The position numbers were made by a program, and so were the translations under genes. The notes beneath the pieces are model-generated. The model saw only the letters and a list, made by a program, of their open reading frames with translations, ran no database searches and was not told the origin of the DNA. Source: Sphingomonadales bacterium (GTDB taxonomy: Bacteria; Pseudomonadota; Alphaproteobacteria; Sphingomonadales; Sphingomonadaceae). Taken from it: a stretch of DNA of 64,000 nt. The stretch covers positions 124,001-188,000 of the forward strand of contig SEFZ01000005.1 of the NCBI GenBank assembly GCA_004173185.1, read 5' to 3'. Below are positions 10,874 to 19,680 of the stretch, piece by piece. Within the stretch, counting starts at the first letter, position 1; every line of letters begins with the position of its first letter.

Positions 10874-11686
10874 ATGACCGAATCATCCATTGCGGCACCC
10901 ATCCGAATCGGCATCGGCGGCTGGACCTTCGAGCCCTGGCGTGGCGGCGCTTTCTATCCGGCGGGCCTTAGCCAGAAGAAAGAGCTGGAATATGCCAGCC
11001 GCCAGCTTTCGGCGATCGAGATAAACGGCACCTATTATTCGGGCTTCAAGCCGGCGACGTTCGAAGGCTGGGCGAAGACCGCGCCCGACGGCTTCGTCTA
11101 TACGGTGAAGGGCTCGCGCTATTGCACCAATCGCAAGATCCTCGCCGAGGCAGGCGAATCGGTCCAGAAATTCGTGAAGCAGGGGATTGTCGAGCTAGGC
11201 GACAAGCTCGGGCCGTTATTCTGGCAATTCATGGCGACCAAGAAGTTTGAGCGCGACGATTTTCAGGCATTCCTCGATCTGTTGCCGCGCGAGGAAGCGG
11301 GGGTGAAACTGCGCCACGCGATCCAGGTGCGGCATGAGAGCTTCGCGGTGCCAGAATTTGTCGAGATGTGCCGCAAGGCCGGGGTCGCCCTCGTCTATGC
11401 CGATTCGCCGCAATATCCGGCCATCGCCGACGTAACCGGCGATTTCGTTTATGCGAGGCTGGAGGCAGGGGAGGACGAGAACCCGCTTTGCTATCCGGAA
11501 GCCGATTTCCCGCGCTGGACCGAAGCGGCAAAGACCTGGGCTTCGGGCGGGCGGCCCGAGGGTCTTCCTTATGTCGAGGACAAGGATCCGCCCGTAAAAC
11601 CGCGCGAGACTTTCATCTTCTTCATCCACGGCGGAAAGGTCCGCGCGCCAGCCGCCGCGCAGGAACTGATCAGGCGGACCGCTTAG
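10874..11686 (+). CDS. DUF72 (YecE-like) family protein
   Basis: 270 residues, TIM-barrel-like DUF72 protein. The N-terminal IGIGGWTFEPWRG, then EINGTYY, then GFVYTVKGSRYCTN are characteristic. Biochemical function is not established for the family. It diverges from the hybrid kinase with an 80-base intergenic region, and its 3' end overlaps the convergent CoA transferase by 17 bases. Confidence 0.85.
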   Translation: MTESSIAAPIRIGIGGWTFEPWRGGAFYPAGLSQKKELEYASRQLSAIEINGTYYSGFKPATFEGWAKTAPDGFVYTVKGSRYCTNRKILAEAGESVQKFVKQGIVELGDKLGPLFWQFMATKKFERDDFQAFLDLLPREEAGVKLRHAIQVRHESFAVPEFVEMCRKAGVALVYADSPQYPAIADVTGDFVYARLEAGEDENPLCYPEADFPRWTEAAKTWASGGRPEGLPYVEDKDPPVKPRETFIFFIHGGKVRAPAAAQELIRRTA

Positions 11687-12782
11687 GACTCGCTCTGTCG
11701 GAAACCATACGCTCGCCATCCATCACGATGGGCGAGGCCAGCCCCGGCACGCCGTCACGCACGATCTGCATGCCGCGCGCGATCACCTGTGGGTCGGCAA
11801 ACACATCGGCGACGGTGTTGATCGGTCCCGCGGGCACCCCAGCGGCTTCGAGCGCTTCGTAGAGATCGGCCTTGGCCCACCCCGCGATGGTGGCGGCCAG
11901 CAGGGGGATTAGCGCCGCGCGATTGGTCACCCGCGCCGGATTGGTCGCGAATCGCACGTCCTCGGACAGATCGAGCTTCAGCACCGCGCATAATTTGCGA
12001 AACTGCGAATCATTGCCGACCGCGACGATCAGGTCGCCATCATAGGTCGCGAACGCCTGATAGGGCACCAGATTGGCGTGGCCATTGCCCATACGCGACG
12101 GCACCTTTTCCGGGTTCGCCATCCAGTTGAGCGCCTGATTGGCGAGCACGCCCACCTGGGTGTCGAGCAGCGCCATGTCGATATGCGCGCCCTTGCCCGT
12201 GGCATCGCGCCGCCTGAGCGCCGCTAGGATCGCCACCGTCGAATAAACCCCGGTGAAGATATCGGCATAGGCCACGCCCGATTTCTGCGGCGCGCCATCG
12301 GGTTCGCCGGTCAGCGACATCGCCCCGCCCATGCCCTGGATGATGAAATCATAGCCCGCGCGCGTCGCATAGGGTCCGTTCTGCCCGAAGCCGGTGATCG
12401 AGCAGACCACTAGCCGTGGGTGCGCGGCGATCAGGCTCGCTGCGTCGAGGCCGTATTTGATCAGCCCGCCGACCTTGTAATTCTCGATCACTACATCGGC
12501 TTCGGCGATCAGCGCCCGCACTTCTGCCTGCCCCTCGGGGGCGGCGATGTCGATCGCCCGCCCGGTTTTCCCGCGATTACAGGCATGGAAATAGGCCGCG
12601 TCGAGATTCTCGCCGTCTGGGCCATGCATGAAAGGCGGGCCCCAGTGGCGCGTATCGTCGCCTTCGCCGGGCCGCTCGATCTTGATGACCTCGGCGCCCA
12701 GATCGGCGAGCAATTGCCCGCACCACGGCCCGGCCAGAATCCGCGCCAGTTCGACGACCTTGATCCCGGCGAGCGGCTTCAC
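11670..12782 (-). CDS. CaiB/BaiF (type III) CoA-transferase, probably glutarate CoA-transferase
   Basis: 370 residues. VVELARILAGPWCGQLLADL near the N-terminus, DLGAEVIKIERPG, and the FNRGK-like CNRGKTGRAIDI are type III CoA-transferase hallmarks. The catalytic aspartate is expected in the ALLDTQVG region. It lies two genes after glutaryl-CoA dehydrogenase on the same strand, which resembles the human SUGCT/GCDH relationship. Transfer of CoA to glutarate is therefore the favoured role, as inference. It starts with a GTG overlapping the GNAT stop. Confidence 0.82.
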   Translation of the reverse strand: MKPLAGIKVVELARILAGPWCGQLLADLGAEVIKIERPGEGDDTRHWGPPFMHGPDGENLDAAYFHACNRGKTGRAIDIAAPEGQAEVRALIAEADVVIENYKVGGLIKYGLDAASLIAAHPRLVVCSITGFGQNGPYATRAGYDFIIQGMGGAMSLTGEPDGAPQKSGVAYADIFTGVYSTVAILAALRRRDATGKGAHIDMALLDTQVGVLANQALNWMANPEKVPSRMGNGHANLVPYQAFATYDGDLIVAVGNDSQFRKLCAVLKLDLSEDVRFATNPARVTNRAALIPLLAATIAGWAKADLYEALEAAGVPAGPINTVADVFADPQVIARGMQIVRDGVPGLASPIVMDGERMVSDRASPKRSA

Positions 12783-13291
12783 GCCCTGCGGATCTCATAA
12801 GCGATATGGCGCACCATCACGCCGCCCATCTCGCGATACTGGTCTTCATCGTCGCGCAGCACGCCGCCGATATTTTCCATCGCCTTGCGCGAGCGGATAT
12901 TATCCTCGCCGACGATGAACATCACCGCGCTGACGAAACGATGCGCATGATCGATCATCAGCCATTTGGCTTCGCGATTATAGCCGCGGCCCCAGTAAGC
13001 GCAGGCGAGGAAGCTCCAGCCGATCTCGATCTCATCGGCCGAATCGCGCGGACCATAGCGGCTTGCGCCGATCACCGCGCCGGTGGCCGCATCGCGGATC
13101 GTGATGCCGCCGCCGCTCGCCAGCGCATCGGCGAAATAGCGGCGAAACACCGGTTCCTGGCAGCGGTCCTTCGCAGGGTGCCCCGCCCAGATCATCGGAT
13201 CGGAGGCGACCGCGAACATCTCGTCCCAATCCTCCGCCACGGTGGGCCGCAGCGTGACGAGCTTGCCTTCGAGTGTCGGCTGCAACTCCAT
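12779..13291 (-). CDS. GNAT-family N-acetyltransferase
   Basis: 170 residues with a RimJ/RimL-like GNAT fold: LVTLRPTVAEDWDEMF at the N-terminus, then WGRGYNREAKWLMIDHA (acetyl-CoA loop region) and VGEDNIRSRKAMENIG, the typical N-x-x-S-x-x-x-x-E/N-x-G segment. The substrate is unknown. It sits between gcdH and the CoA-transferase with 1- and 4-base overlaps, so it is co-translated with a glutaryl-CoA module. A link to lysine/glutarate metabolism is only contextual. Confidence 0.85.
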   Translation of the reverse strand: MELQPTLEGKLVTLRPTVAEDWDEMFAVASDPMIWAGHPAKDRCQEPVFRRYFADALASGGGITIRDAATGAVIGASRYGPRDSADEIEIGWSFLACAYWGRGYNREAKWLMIDHAHRFVSAVMFIVGEDNIRSRKAMENIGGVLRDDEDQYREMGGVMVRHIAYEIRRA

Positions 13292-14475
13292 CAGAACGCT
13301 GCAATCCCGGTGATCGCGCGGCCAAGGATCAGGCCATGCACGTCGTGCGTGCCCTCATAGGTGTTGACCGTCTCAAGGTTGATCGCGTGGCGCATGACAT
13401 GCATGTCCGCCGAAATGCCGTTGCCGCCATGCATGTCGCGCGCGACGCGGGCGATATCCAATGCCTTGCCGCAATTGTTGCGCTTGATGATGCTGATCGC
13501 TTCGGGTGCCAGCGTGCCTTCGTCGAACATCCGCCCGCACCGCAACGCCGCCTGAAGCCCCAGGGCGATCTCGGTCTGCATATTGGCGAGTTTGAGCTGC
13601 ACCAGTTGGGTCGCTGCCAGCGGCCGCCCGAATTGCGCGCGATCGAGCGTATATTGCCGCGCTGCGTGCATACAGGCTTCCGCCGCGCCCATGCTGCCCC
13701 AGGCAATGCCATAGCGCGCGCGATTGAGGCAGCCGAACGGACCTTTCAGCCCCTGTACGTCGGGCAGAAGCGCGTCCTCGCCGACCTCGACGCCGTCCAT
13801 CACGATCTCGCCGGTGATGCTCGCGCGCAGCGACAGCTTGCCTTCGATCTTCGGAGTCGAAAGCCCTTCCATCCCGCGCTCGAGGACAAAGCCCTTGATC
13901 CCGCCGCCATGATGATCGGACTTGGCCCACACCACCATCACATCGGCGATCGGCGAATTGGTGATCCACATCTTGCTACCCGTCAGGCGATAGCCGTTCG
14001 CAATCTTCTCGGCGCGGGTGCGCATCCCGCCGGGGTCCGAACCCGCATCCGGCTCTGTCAGGCCGAAGCAGCCGACCCATTCGCCGCTCGCCAGCTTGGG
14101 CAGATATTTCCGCTTCTGCTCCTCGGTGCCATAGGCATAGATCGGGTGCATCACGAGGCTCGATTGCACCGACATCGCCGAGCGATAGCCCGAATCGACG
14201 CGCTCCACTTCGCGCGCGACCAGCCCGTACGAGACATAACCCATCCCGGCACCGCCATAGATTTCGGGGATCGTCGCACCGAGCAGGCCCAGCGCTCCCA
14301 TCTCGCGCATGATCTCGCGATCGAAATTCTCGTCGAGAAAGGCCCGGGTCACCCGCGGCAGCAATTCGCCCTGCGCGTAATCGCGCGCAGCACCCATCAC
14401 CATCCGCTCTTCGTCGGTCAGCTGCGCTTCAAGCGCGAACGGATCCTGCCAGTCGAACCGGCCCATCTCTGCCAT
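13291..14475 (-). CDS. gcdH: Glutaryl-CoA dehydrogenase (acyl-CoA dehydrogenase family)
   Basis: 394 residues from the ATG at 14475, which has GAGGA at good spacing; an in-frame ATG at 14481 is too close to it. [20 protein letters not shown] is the FAD/substrate region. The C-terminal [18 protein letters not shown] carries the catalytic glutamate in the context seen in glutaryl-CoA dehydrogenases. The enzyme oxidises and decarboxylates glutaryl-CoA to crotonyl-CoA in lysine/tryptophan breakdown. The linked CoA-transferase supports glutarate as the entry compound. It follows the mitofilin-like gene by 14 bases. Confidence 0.92.
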   Translation of the reverse strand: MAEMGRFDWQDPFALEAQLTDEERMVMGAARDYAQGELLPRVTRAFLDENFDREIMREMGALGLLGATIPEIYGGAGMGYVSYGLVAREVERVDSGYRSAMSVQSSLVMHPIYAYGTEEQKRKYLPKLASGEWVGCFGLTEPDAGSDPGGMRTRAEKIANGYRLTGSKMWITNSPIADVMVVWAKSDHHGGGIKGFVLERGMEGLSTPKIEGKLSLRASITGEIVMDGVEVGEDALLPDVQGLKGPFGCLNRARYGIAWGSMGAAEACMHAARQYTLDRAQFGRPLAATQLVQLKLANMQTEIALGLQAALRCGRMFDEGTLAPEAISIIKRNNCGKALDIARVARDMHGGNGISADMHVMRHAINLETVNTYEGTHDVHGLILGRAITGIAAF

Positions 14476-14489
14476 CGTCATTCCTCTTC

Positions 14490-15314
14490 TTATCCGGCGT
14501 TCGGCCGGGCTGTGGCGCTCGTGTCGACCGCGGCGCTCTCGATCTGACTAAGCGCCTGTTTCGCCGCGACATAGCGTCGGGCGGCGCTCGTCCAGCTCTC
14601 GGCACTGGCGGCGCCCGGCGTGTGGGCGATCTCGGCAAGCGCTGCTTCGACATCGCCAGCGTTGATCGCGCGCCGCGCGCGGCGGATGCGGTCGCTGGTG
14701 CGCGGGCTCGGCGAATCGGCGCTGCGTATGACGATCATATCGCCCAGCATCCGCCGCGTGCGCGCCCACAGGCCGTCGTCTGGACCAGCACCAAGGCGTG
14801 GCGCGATGGTTTCGAGCGCAAGGCGCAGGTCTTCGAGCGTCACCGGCTGCGCCGCGACCTGCAAGATCGCGGCCACGGCATCGGCCTGCTGCTCGCCAAA
14901 GCGCGTGCGAAGCTGGTTCTCAAGCGCACCCAATGGCTGGCCGCGCTCCACGGCGCGCCGCACGGCAAAGGCGATCATCAGGCGTTCAGCCTGCGTTGCG
15001 AAGGCCGAGGCGGCGCGCGCGCTGCCATCGACATCGCGGACGCGCATCTCGACCACGTCGAGCTTGGCCGCCAGCATCGCCTCGCGCGCATTGAGCGTCG
15101 CCAGATCGGTGCCGGGCGGCAGCGCAGGAACGGCGGGCTGGGGTTGCTGTTGTGCGACAGGCGCCGGGGCCGGCGCGGTTGCCACTGTCGTGCGCTTAAA
15201 GCCGCCGCCCAGTTGCACTGCGCCCAGCGCCACGGCGAGGCCGCCGACAAAGGCGACGCCGCCGATCAGGCTTGGCTTGCTAAACAAGGGGGTGCGCGGG
15301 GTCTCGTCGCTCAT
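14490..15314 (-). CDS. Mitofilin/Mic60-like (COG4223-type) membrane-anchored protein of the hemCD operon
   Basis: About 274 residues from the ATG at 15314. It has one N-terminal membrane anchor ([20 protein letters not shown]), a proline/alanine/glutamine-rich linker, and a helical periplasmic part ending in a mitofilin-like region. In alphaproteobacteria the gene directly after hemD commonly encodes the Mic60 homologue that shapes intracytoplasmic membranes. Here the protein is short and lacks a long coiled coil, so membrane shaping is uncertain. It lies 31 bases after hemD and 14 before gcdH, so probably one transcript. A TTG at 15335 is a less likely start. Confidence 0.65.
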   Translation of the reverse strand: MSDETPRTPLFSKPSLIGGVAFVGGLAVALGAVQLGGGFKRTTVATAPAPAPVAQQQPQPAVPALPPGTDLATLNAREAMLAAKLDVVEMRVRDVDGSARAASAFATQAERLMIAFAVRRAVERGQPLGALENQLRTRFGEQQADAVAAILQVAAQPVTLEDLRLALETIAPRLGAGPDDGLWARTRRMLGDMIVIRSADSPSPRTSDRIRRARRAINAGDVEAALAEIAHTPGAASAESWTSAARRYVAAKQALSQIESAAVDTSATARPNAG

Positions 15315-15345
15315 CCTCGCCTTATTCGCGCCCAAGCCTGCCGGG

Positions 15346-16002
15346 TCAATCGGCGAGCGCCAAAGCAGCGTCGATCATCGCTTCGCTGGAGGGCGTCGAC
15401 GGCACAAGGATGCGCTCCCAGCCCGGCCCGGCCGCTTCCGCCACGGCCTGGCTGATCGCAACCAAGGCGATCGTGCTGCGATCCGAGACGATCTCGCCCA
15501 GTCGCGCGGCTGCGCGCGCCGATTGGACAAGGGCAATCGAGCCAGCCAGCCGCGATGCATCGGGTGCGGGCAGGGGATCGCTGGCATAGACCGTGACCAC
15601 CGCCGCCACGATCCCGCCCGCAGCCAGCGTTCGCTCGCGCCCGGCCAGATGCAGCGCCCGGCGCGTACCTGCGGCTTCGGCGCGCTTGAGCAAGCTCTCC
15701 GCGCCCGAATCGCCATTGGTCACCACTTGAAAGCCGAATCGCCGCGCAGCCTCGCCGGTCACCTTGCCGACGGCGTGCACGGGCAAACCCAGCAGCTTTG
15801 ACAGGTTAGCCCCGCCGTGGCGGACGGCATTGGCGCTGGTCAGGATCAGCGCGTCGAAGTCGGCCGGGTTCGGCGCGTCCCAGGCCACCGGCCCGGCGGC
15901 AAACAAGGGCAAGCGGATCACTTTGCGCCCCGCCACTTCGATTGCCGAAGCCGTCACGCGATTGCCCGGCTCGGGCCGCAGCACCGCGATCGGCCGGCTC
16001 AC
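15346..16002 (-). CDS. hemD: Uroporphyrinogen-III synthase HemD
   Basis: 218 residues from the GTG at 16002 (VSRPIAVLRPEPGN), 10 bases after the hemC stop. The longer open frame upstream to 16125 only re-reads hemC. The two-lobed HemD fold is suggested by ALILTSANAV and later ALVQSARAAARLGEI. It closes hydroxymethylbilane to uroporphyrinogen III. HemD is poorly conserved, so the call depends partly on its place between hemC and the mitofilin-like gene. Confidence 0.9.
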   Translation of the reverse strand: MSRPIAVLRPEPGNRVTASAIEVAGRKVIRLPLFAAGPVAWDAPNPADFDALILTSANAVRHGGANLSKLLGLPVHAVGKVTGEAARRFGFQVVTNGDSGAESLLKRAEAAGTRRALHLAGRERTLAAGGIVAAVVTVYASDPLPAPDASRLAGSIALVQSARAAARLGEIVSDRSTIALVAISQAVAEAAGPGWERILVPSTPSSEAMIDAALALAD

Positions 16003-16012
16003 GACCTTAGCC

Positions 16013-16918
16013 TCATCCCTCGAACAGCCGTCGTACGGCGGGCGGGGCGCGCTCCAGCAGATCGCGCGCCAATGCCACCGGAAGCGCCATGTCGAGCGGT
16101 GCGCCCTCCAATGCGCCATGGACATGCTCGGAGCCGTCTTCGGAGAAAAGCTCCGCAGTCAGGGTCAGTATCGCCCCTTCGATCACTGCGAGGGCTGCCA
16201 CCGGCGAATGGCAATCGGCCCTGAGCGCTGCGAGCAAGGCGCGCTCGGCCAACACGCAGCGATGCGTTTCGGGGTGGTCGATCGCCGCCAGCATCGCGAG
16301 CGTCTTGGCATCGTCGGCGCGGCACTCGATCCCCACTGCGCCCTGTGCCGGGGCGGGCAGCAGGACATTGAGCGGGATCGCATGGCCGACGTCATGACGG
16401 CCCAGCCGTTCCAGTCCAGCCGCTGCGAGCAGAGTCGCATCGGCCTCGCCCGCCGCCAGCTTGGCGAGCCGCGTATCGACATTGCCGCGAAAGAAGATGG
16501 TCTGCATGTCGGGGCGGATGCGCCGCACCTGCGCCGCGCGACGGGGTGAGCTGGTTCCCAGCACGGCGCCCTGCGGCAAGGCTTCAAGCGATTCGGCGCC
16601 GACCAGCCTGTCGCGCACATCGGCGCGCGGCATCATCGCGGCAATCGCGATCATCTCCGGGCGAAACGTCTCGACATCCTTCATCGAATGCACGGCGCAA
16701 TCGATCTCGTCGCCCAGCAATGCGCGGTCGAGTTCCTTGGTCCAAAGCGCCTTGCCACCGATCTCAGCAAGCGGACGATCCTGCACCTTGTCGCCCGTCG
16801 TCTTTATCACGATGATCTCGCATTCGATCCCGTGCGCGGCGGTCAGTGCATCGCGCACCATATGCGCTTGGGTGAGGGCAAGCGGCGAACCGCGCGTGCC
16901 GAGACGGAAAATGGCCAT
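16013..16918 (-). CDS. hemC: Porphobilinogen deaminase (hydroxymethylbilane synthase) HemC
   Basis: 301 residues. RLGTRGSPLALTQAHMV at the start, VHSMKDVETF with the conserved Lys/Asp, GTSSPRRAAQVRRIRPD, and RADCHSPVAA with the dipyrromethane-cofactor cysteine identify HemC. It polymerises four porphobilinogens to hydroxymethylbilane for haem and corrin synthesis. Its start is only 27 bases from the divergent tsaD start, so the two promoters must overlap or extend into the genes. Confidence 0.97.
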   Translation of the reverse strand: MAIFRLGTRGSPLALTQAHMVRDALTAAHGIECEIIVIKTTGDKVQDRPLAEIGGKALWTKELDRALLGDEIDCAVHSMKDVETFRPEMIAIAAMMPRADVRDRLVGAESLEALPQGAVLGTSSPRRAAQVRRIRPDMQTIFFRGNVDTRLAKLAAGEADATLLAAAGLERLGRHDVGHAIPLNVLLPAPAQGAVGIECRADDAKTLAMLAAIDHPETHRCVLAERALLAALRADCHSPVAALAVIEGAILTLTAELFSEDGSEHVHGALEGAPLDMALPVALARDLLERAPPAVRRLFEG

Positions 16919-16945
16919 GCTTGCGCTAATGCGCTCACGTCCTAG

Positions 16946-17977
16946 ATGGATGCAATGCTGATCCTTGGACTTGAATCAAGTTGCGACGAGACGGCGGCCG
17001 CATTGGTGACGAGCGACCGCCGCGTTCTGGCGCATACGCTCGCCCGGCAGGAGGAAGCGCATCGCCCATATGGCGGGGTCGTCCCCGAGATTGCGGCGCG
17101 CGCCCATGTCGAAATTATCGGACCGCTGGTCGAACAGGCGCTTGCCGAAGCGGGCGTGAAGCTCACCGACGTCGATGCCGTCGCCGCCACTGCAGGTCCT
17201 GGCCTGATCGGTGGCGTCATGGTTGGCCTTGTCACCGGCAAAGCGCTGGCGCTGGCTGCCAAAAAGCCGCTCGTCGCGGTCAACCATCTCGAAGGCCATG
17301 CGCTCTCGCCGCGGCTCACCGATCCCGATCTGCAATTCCCCTATCTGCTGCTGCTGGTCTCGGGCGGACATTGCCAGTTGCTGCTGGTCGAAGGCCCCGA
17401 CAAATATCGCCGCCTCGCCACCACGATCGACGATGCCGCAGGCGAAGCGTTCGACAAGACAGCGAAGCTTCTCGGTCTCGGCTTCCCCGGTGGCCCCGCA
17501 GTCGAGGAAGCGGCGAAGCGCGGCAATCCCAAGGGAGTTCCGTTCCCGCGCCCGCTGGTCGGCAGCGCCGAGCCGCATTTCTCTTTCGCCGGGCTCAAGA
17601 GCGACGTTGCGCGCAAAGTCGGGAAGTATCCGGTCGAGGATATGGCCGCGAGCTTCCAGCAGGCTGTGGTCGATTGCCTCGTCGATCGCACCCGCATCGC
17701 GCTGGGCAAGGTGGACGTCACTGCGCTGGTCGTCGCGGGCGGAGTCGCTGCCAACAAGGCCGTGCGCGGCGCGCTTGAGCAATTGGCCGCCGAGCATGGC
17801 ATGCGCTTCGTCGCGCCGCCCTTGTGGCTGTGCACCGATAACGCTGCAATGATTGGCTGGGCAGGAGTCGAGCGCTTCTCCGCAGGCCTCACCGACCCGC
17901 TCGATTTCCCGGCAAGACCGCGCTGGCCGCTCGATCCCGACGCGGAAAAGGTGCGCGGCGCAGGAGTGAAGGCATGA
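16946..17977 (+). CDS. tsaD: tRNA N6-threonylcarbamoyladenosine transferase subunit TsaD
   Basis: 343 residues of the Kae1/TsaD ASKHA fold: [14 protein letters not shown] at the N-terminus, the metal-binding [11 protein letters not shown] and [11 protein letters not shown], and late [13 protein letters not shown] and [11 protein letters not shown]. It transfers the threonylcarbamoyl group to A37 of ANN-decoding tRNAs together with TsaB and TsaE, which are not in the window. The first ATG (16946) is used; an ATG at 16955 is possible. It is followed by gpsA after 10 bases, a common gene pairing. Confidence 0.97.
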   Translation: MDAMLILGLESSCDETAAALVTSDRRVLAHTLARQEEAHRPYGGVVPEIAARAHVEIIGPLVEQALAEAGVKLTDVDAVAATAGPGLIGGVMVGLVTGKALALAAKKPLVAVNHLEGHALSPRLTDPDLQFPYLLLLVSGGHCQLLLVEGPDKYRRLATTIDDAAGEAFDKTAKLLGLGFPGGPAVEEAAKRGNPKGVPFPRPLVGSAEPHFSFAGLKSDVARKVGKYPVEDMAASFQQAVVDCLVDRTRIALGKVDVTALVVAGGVAANKAVRGALEQLAAEHGMRFVAPPLWLCTDNAAMIGWAGVERFSAGLTDPLDFPARPRWPLDPDAEKVRGAGVKA

Positions 17978-17987
17978 GGGTCGCCCA

Positions 17988-18962
17988 ATGAAAATAGGCG
18001 TAATCGGCGGCGGTGCCTGGGGCACCGCGTTGGCGCAGGTCGCGGCGCGCGGTGGTCCAGTGACCTTGTGGGCGCGCGAGAGCGATGTCGTGGAGAGCAT
18101 CAACGCCGCGCATGAGAACCGCATGTTCCTTGCCGGTGTGCCGCTTTCCGAAGCGATCCGTGCCACGGGCGATCCGCGCGATCTCGGCGGGATGGACGCG
18201 CTGCTCGTCGTCACCCCCGCCCAGCATGTCCGCGCTGTGCTTTCGAGCATGGATATAGGGACCACGCCTCTGGTGCTTTGCGCCAAGGGCATCGAGGCCG
18301 GCACGCGGTTGCTCGTGGGCGAAGTCGCGCATCAGGTTGCACCCGACGCCCCTATCGCAGTCCTTTCCGGGCCGACATTCGCGCATGAAGTCGCCAAGGG
18401 ACTGCCGACCGCTGTCACGCTCGCCTGCGAGGATGACGCCCTGCGCACTGCGCTTGCCGAGCGCCTCGCCGGGCCGGCTTTCCGCACCTATGCCTCGGGC
18501 GATGTCATCGGCGCGGAGATTGGCGGCGCGGTCAAGAACGTCCTCGCCATCGCTTGTGGCGTGGTTGAGGGCGCGGGGCTTGGCCAGAATGCCCGCGCGG
18601 CGACGATCGCGCGCGGCTTTGCCGAAATGACTCGCTTCGGCCTTGCGCGCGGCGCGCTGGCCGAGACACTGACCGGGCTTTCGGGTTTGGGCGATCTGGT
18701 ACTCACTTGCTCCTCGACCGCTTCGCGCAACTTCTCGCTAGGCATGGGCCTGGGGCAAGGCCGCAGCGCCGCCGAACTGATGGCGGATCGCAAGACCGTA
18801 GCCGAGGGCGCTTTCACCGCGCCGGTGCTTCAGGAAGCGGCCGCCGAAGCCGGAGTCGATATGCCCGTTTGCGAAGCCGTCTGCGCCTTGCTTTCGGGCA
18901 CGCCGGTGTCGTCGGTGATCGAAGCCCTGCTCAGCCGCCCCCTGCGCGACGAGGCGGTGTGA
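17988..18962 (+). CDS. gpsA: Glycerol-3-phosphate dehydrogenase [NAD(P)+] GpsA
   Basis: 324 residues. GVIGGGAWGTALAQ is the dinucleotide loop, CAKGIEAGT and SGPTFAHEVAKG are substrate-side motifs, and GAEIGGAVKNVLAIACGV carries the catalytic lysine. It makes sn-glycerol 3-phosphate from DHAP for phospholipid synthesis. The last two bases of its GTG codon and the TGA provide the GTG start of the next gene. Confidence 0.96.
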   Translation: MKIGVIGGGAWGTALAQVAARGGPVTLWARESDVVESINAAHENRMFLAGVPLSEAIRATGDPRDLGGMDALLVVTPAQHVRAVLSSMDIGTTPLVLCAKGIEAGTRLLVGEVAHQVAPDAPIAVLSGPTFAHEVAKGLPTAVTLACEDDALRTALAERLAGPAFRTYASGDVIGAEIGGAVKNVLAIACGVVEGAGLGQNARAATIARGFAEMTRFGLARGALAETLTGLSGLGDLVLTCSSTASRNFSLGMGLGQGRSAAELMADRKTVAEGAFTAPVLQEAAAEAGVDMPVCEAVCALLSGTPVSSVIEALLSRPLRDEAV

Positions 18963-19489
18963 AGCGTTGGGCGGCCCTGCTGCGTGGGGTCAATCTGGGC
19001 GGGCGCAAATTGCTCTCGACCGATCTCAAGGCACTGACCGAGGGACTTGGCTATACGCGGGTCGAGACCCTGCTCGCCTCGGGCAATGTCGTGTTCGACA
19101 CCACCGATCCGGCGGACGAGATCGTGCGGAAGCTGGAGGCCGCGTTGGAATCACACGGCCTGAAAACTGACGTCATGGTACGTGATTTGTCAGAGATGCA
19201 GGCGGTGATCGCCGCCAATCCCTATCCCGAGGCCGCACTCGATCATCCCAGCCATATGCTGGTGACTTTTCACCGCGATGCTTTTCCGGGCGAAGCGCTG
19301 GAGCGTCTCGAACCCGGCCCCGAACGCCTCCACGCGATCGGTCGCGAACTCTACAGCGATTATATCAGCCAGCAGGGCATGCGCGACTCGAAGCTCCTGC
19401 AGACGATGAGCAAAGCCAAATTCCCCAAGCTCGCCACCGCGCGAAACTGGAACACGGTGAACAAGCTCGCGGTGATGCTGGCGGCCTAG
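18959..19489 (+). CDS. DUF1697 domain-containing protein
   Basis: 176 residues from a GTG at 18959 nested in the gpsA stop. WAALLRGVNLGGRKLL, SGNVVF and the late KFPKLATARNWNTVNKL are the DUF1697 signature; the function of this family is not known. It is translationally coupled to gpsA. Its TAG stop lies within a CTAG palindrome that also supplies the stop of the convergent SDHAF4-like gene. Confidence 0.85.
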   Translation: MKRWAALLRGVNLGGRKLLSTDLKALTEGLGYTRVETLLASGNVVFDTTDPADEIVRKLEAALESHGLKTDVMVRDLSEMQAVIAANPYPEAALDHPSHMLVTFHRDAFPGEALERLEPGPERLHAIGRELYSDYISQQGMRDSKLLQTMSKAKFPKLATARNWNTVNKLAVMLAA

Positions 19490-19638
19490 AAGTCGACCGC
19501 GACGCCCTTGCGCTCCCAATCGCCATAGCGCGTGGGATCGAGCGGGTCGCTGGGGGCCTCGGCGGGCTCCGGCTCGGGCACCGGGGGGCTCGGTGTGAGA
19601 TACTCGGGAGGCTGGGTATTTTCGGGCCGCTTGGCCAT
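19486..19638 (-). CDS. DUF1674/SDHAF4-like small protein (succinate dehydrogenase assembly factor)
   Basis: 50 residues from the ATG at 19638, which has AGAGG at proper spacing; 19644 and 19695 are alternative starts. A proline/glutamate-rich N-terminal half leads to the invariant C-terminal block DPTRYGDWERKGVAVDF. That block defines the DUF1674/SDHAF4 family. In mitochondria SDHAF4 binds flavinylated SdhA and protects it before complex II assembly; the bacterial role is inferred from this. No sdh genes are in the window. It shares four bases with the DUF1697 gene tail to tail and diverges from rsmB by 42 bases. Confidence 0.85.
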   Translation of the reverse strand: MAKRPENTQPPEYLTPSPPVPEPEPAEAPSDPLDPTRYGDWERKGVAVDF

Positions 19639-19680
19639 GGGCATTGCCTCTGATGACGATGACGCCCAAATCGGCCCGCA

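Noticed and set aside
16003..16125. Upstream extension of the hemD frame
   Set aside because: The extra 41 codons re-read the hemC 3' end and look non-coding; HemD starts at the GTG at 16002.
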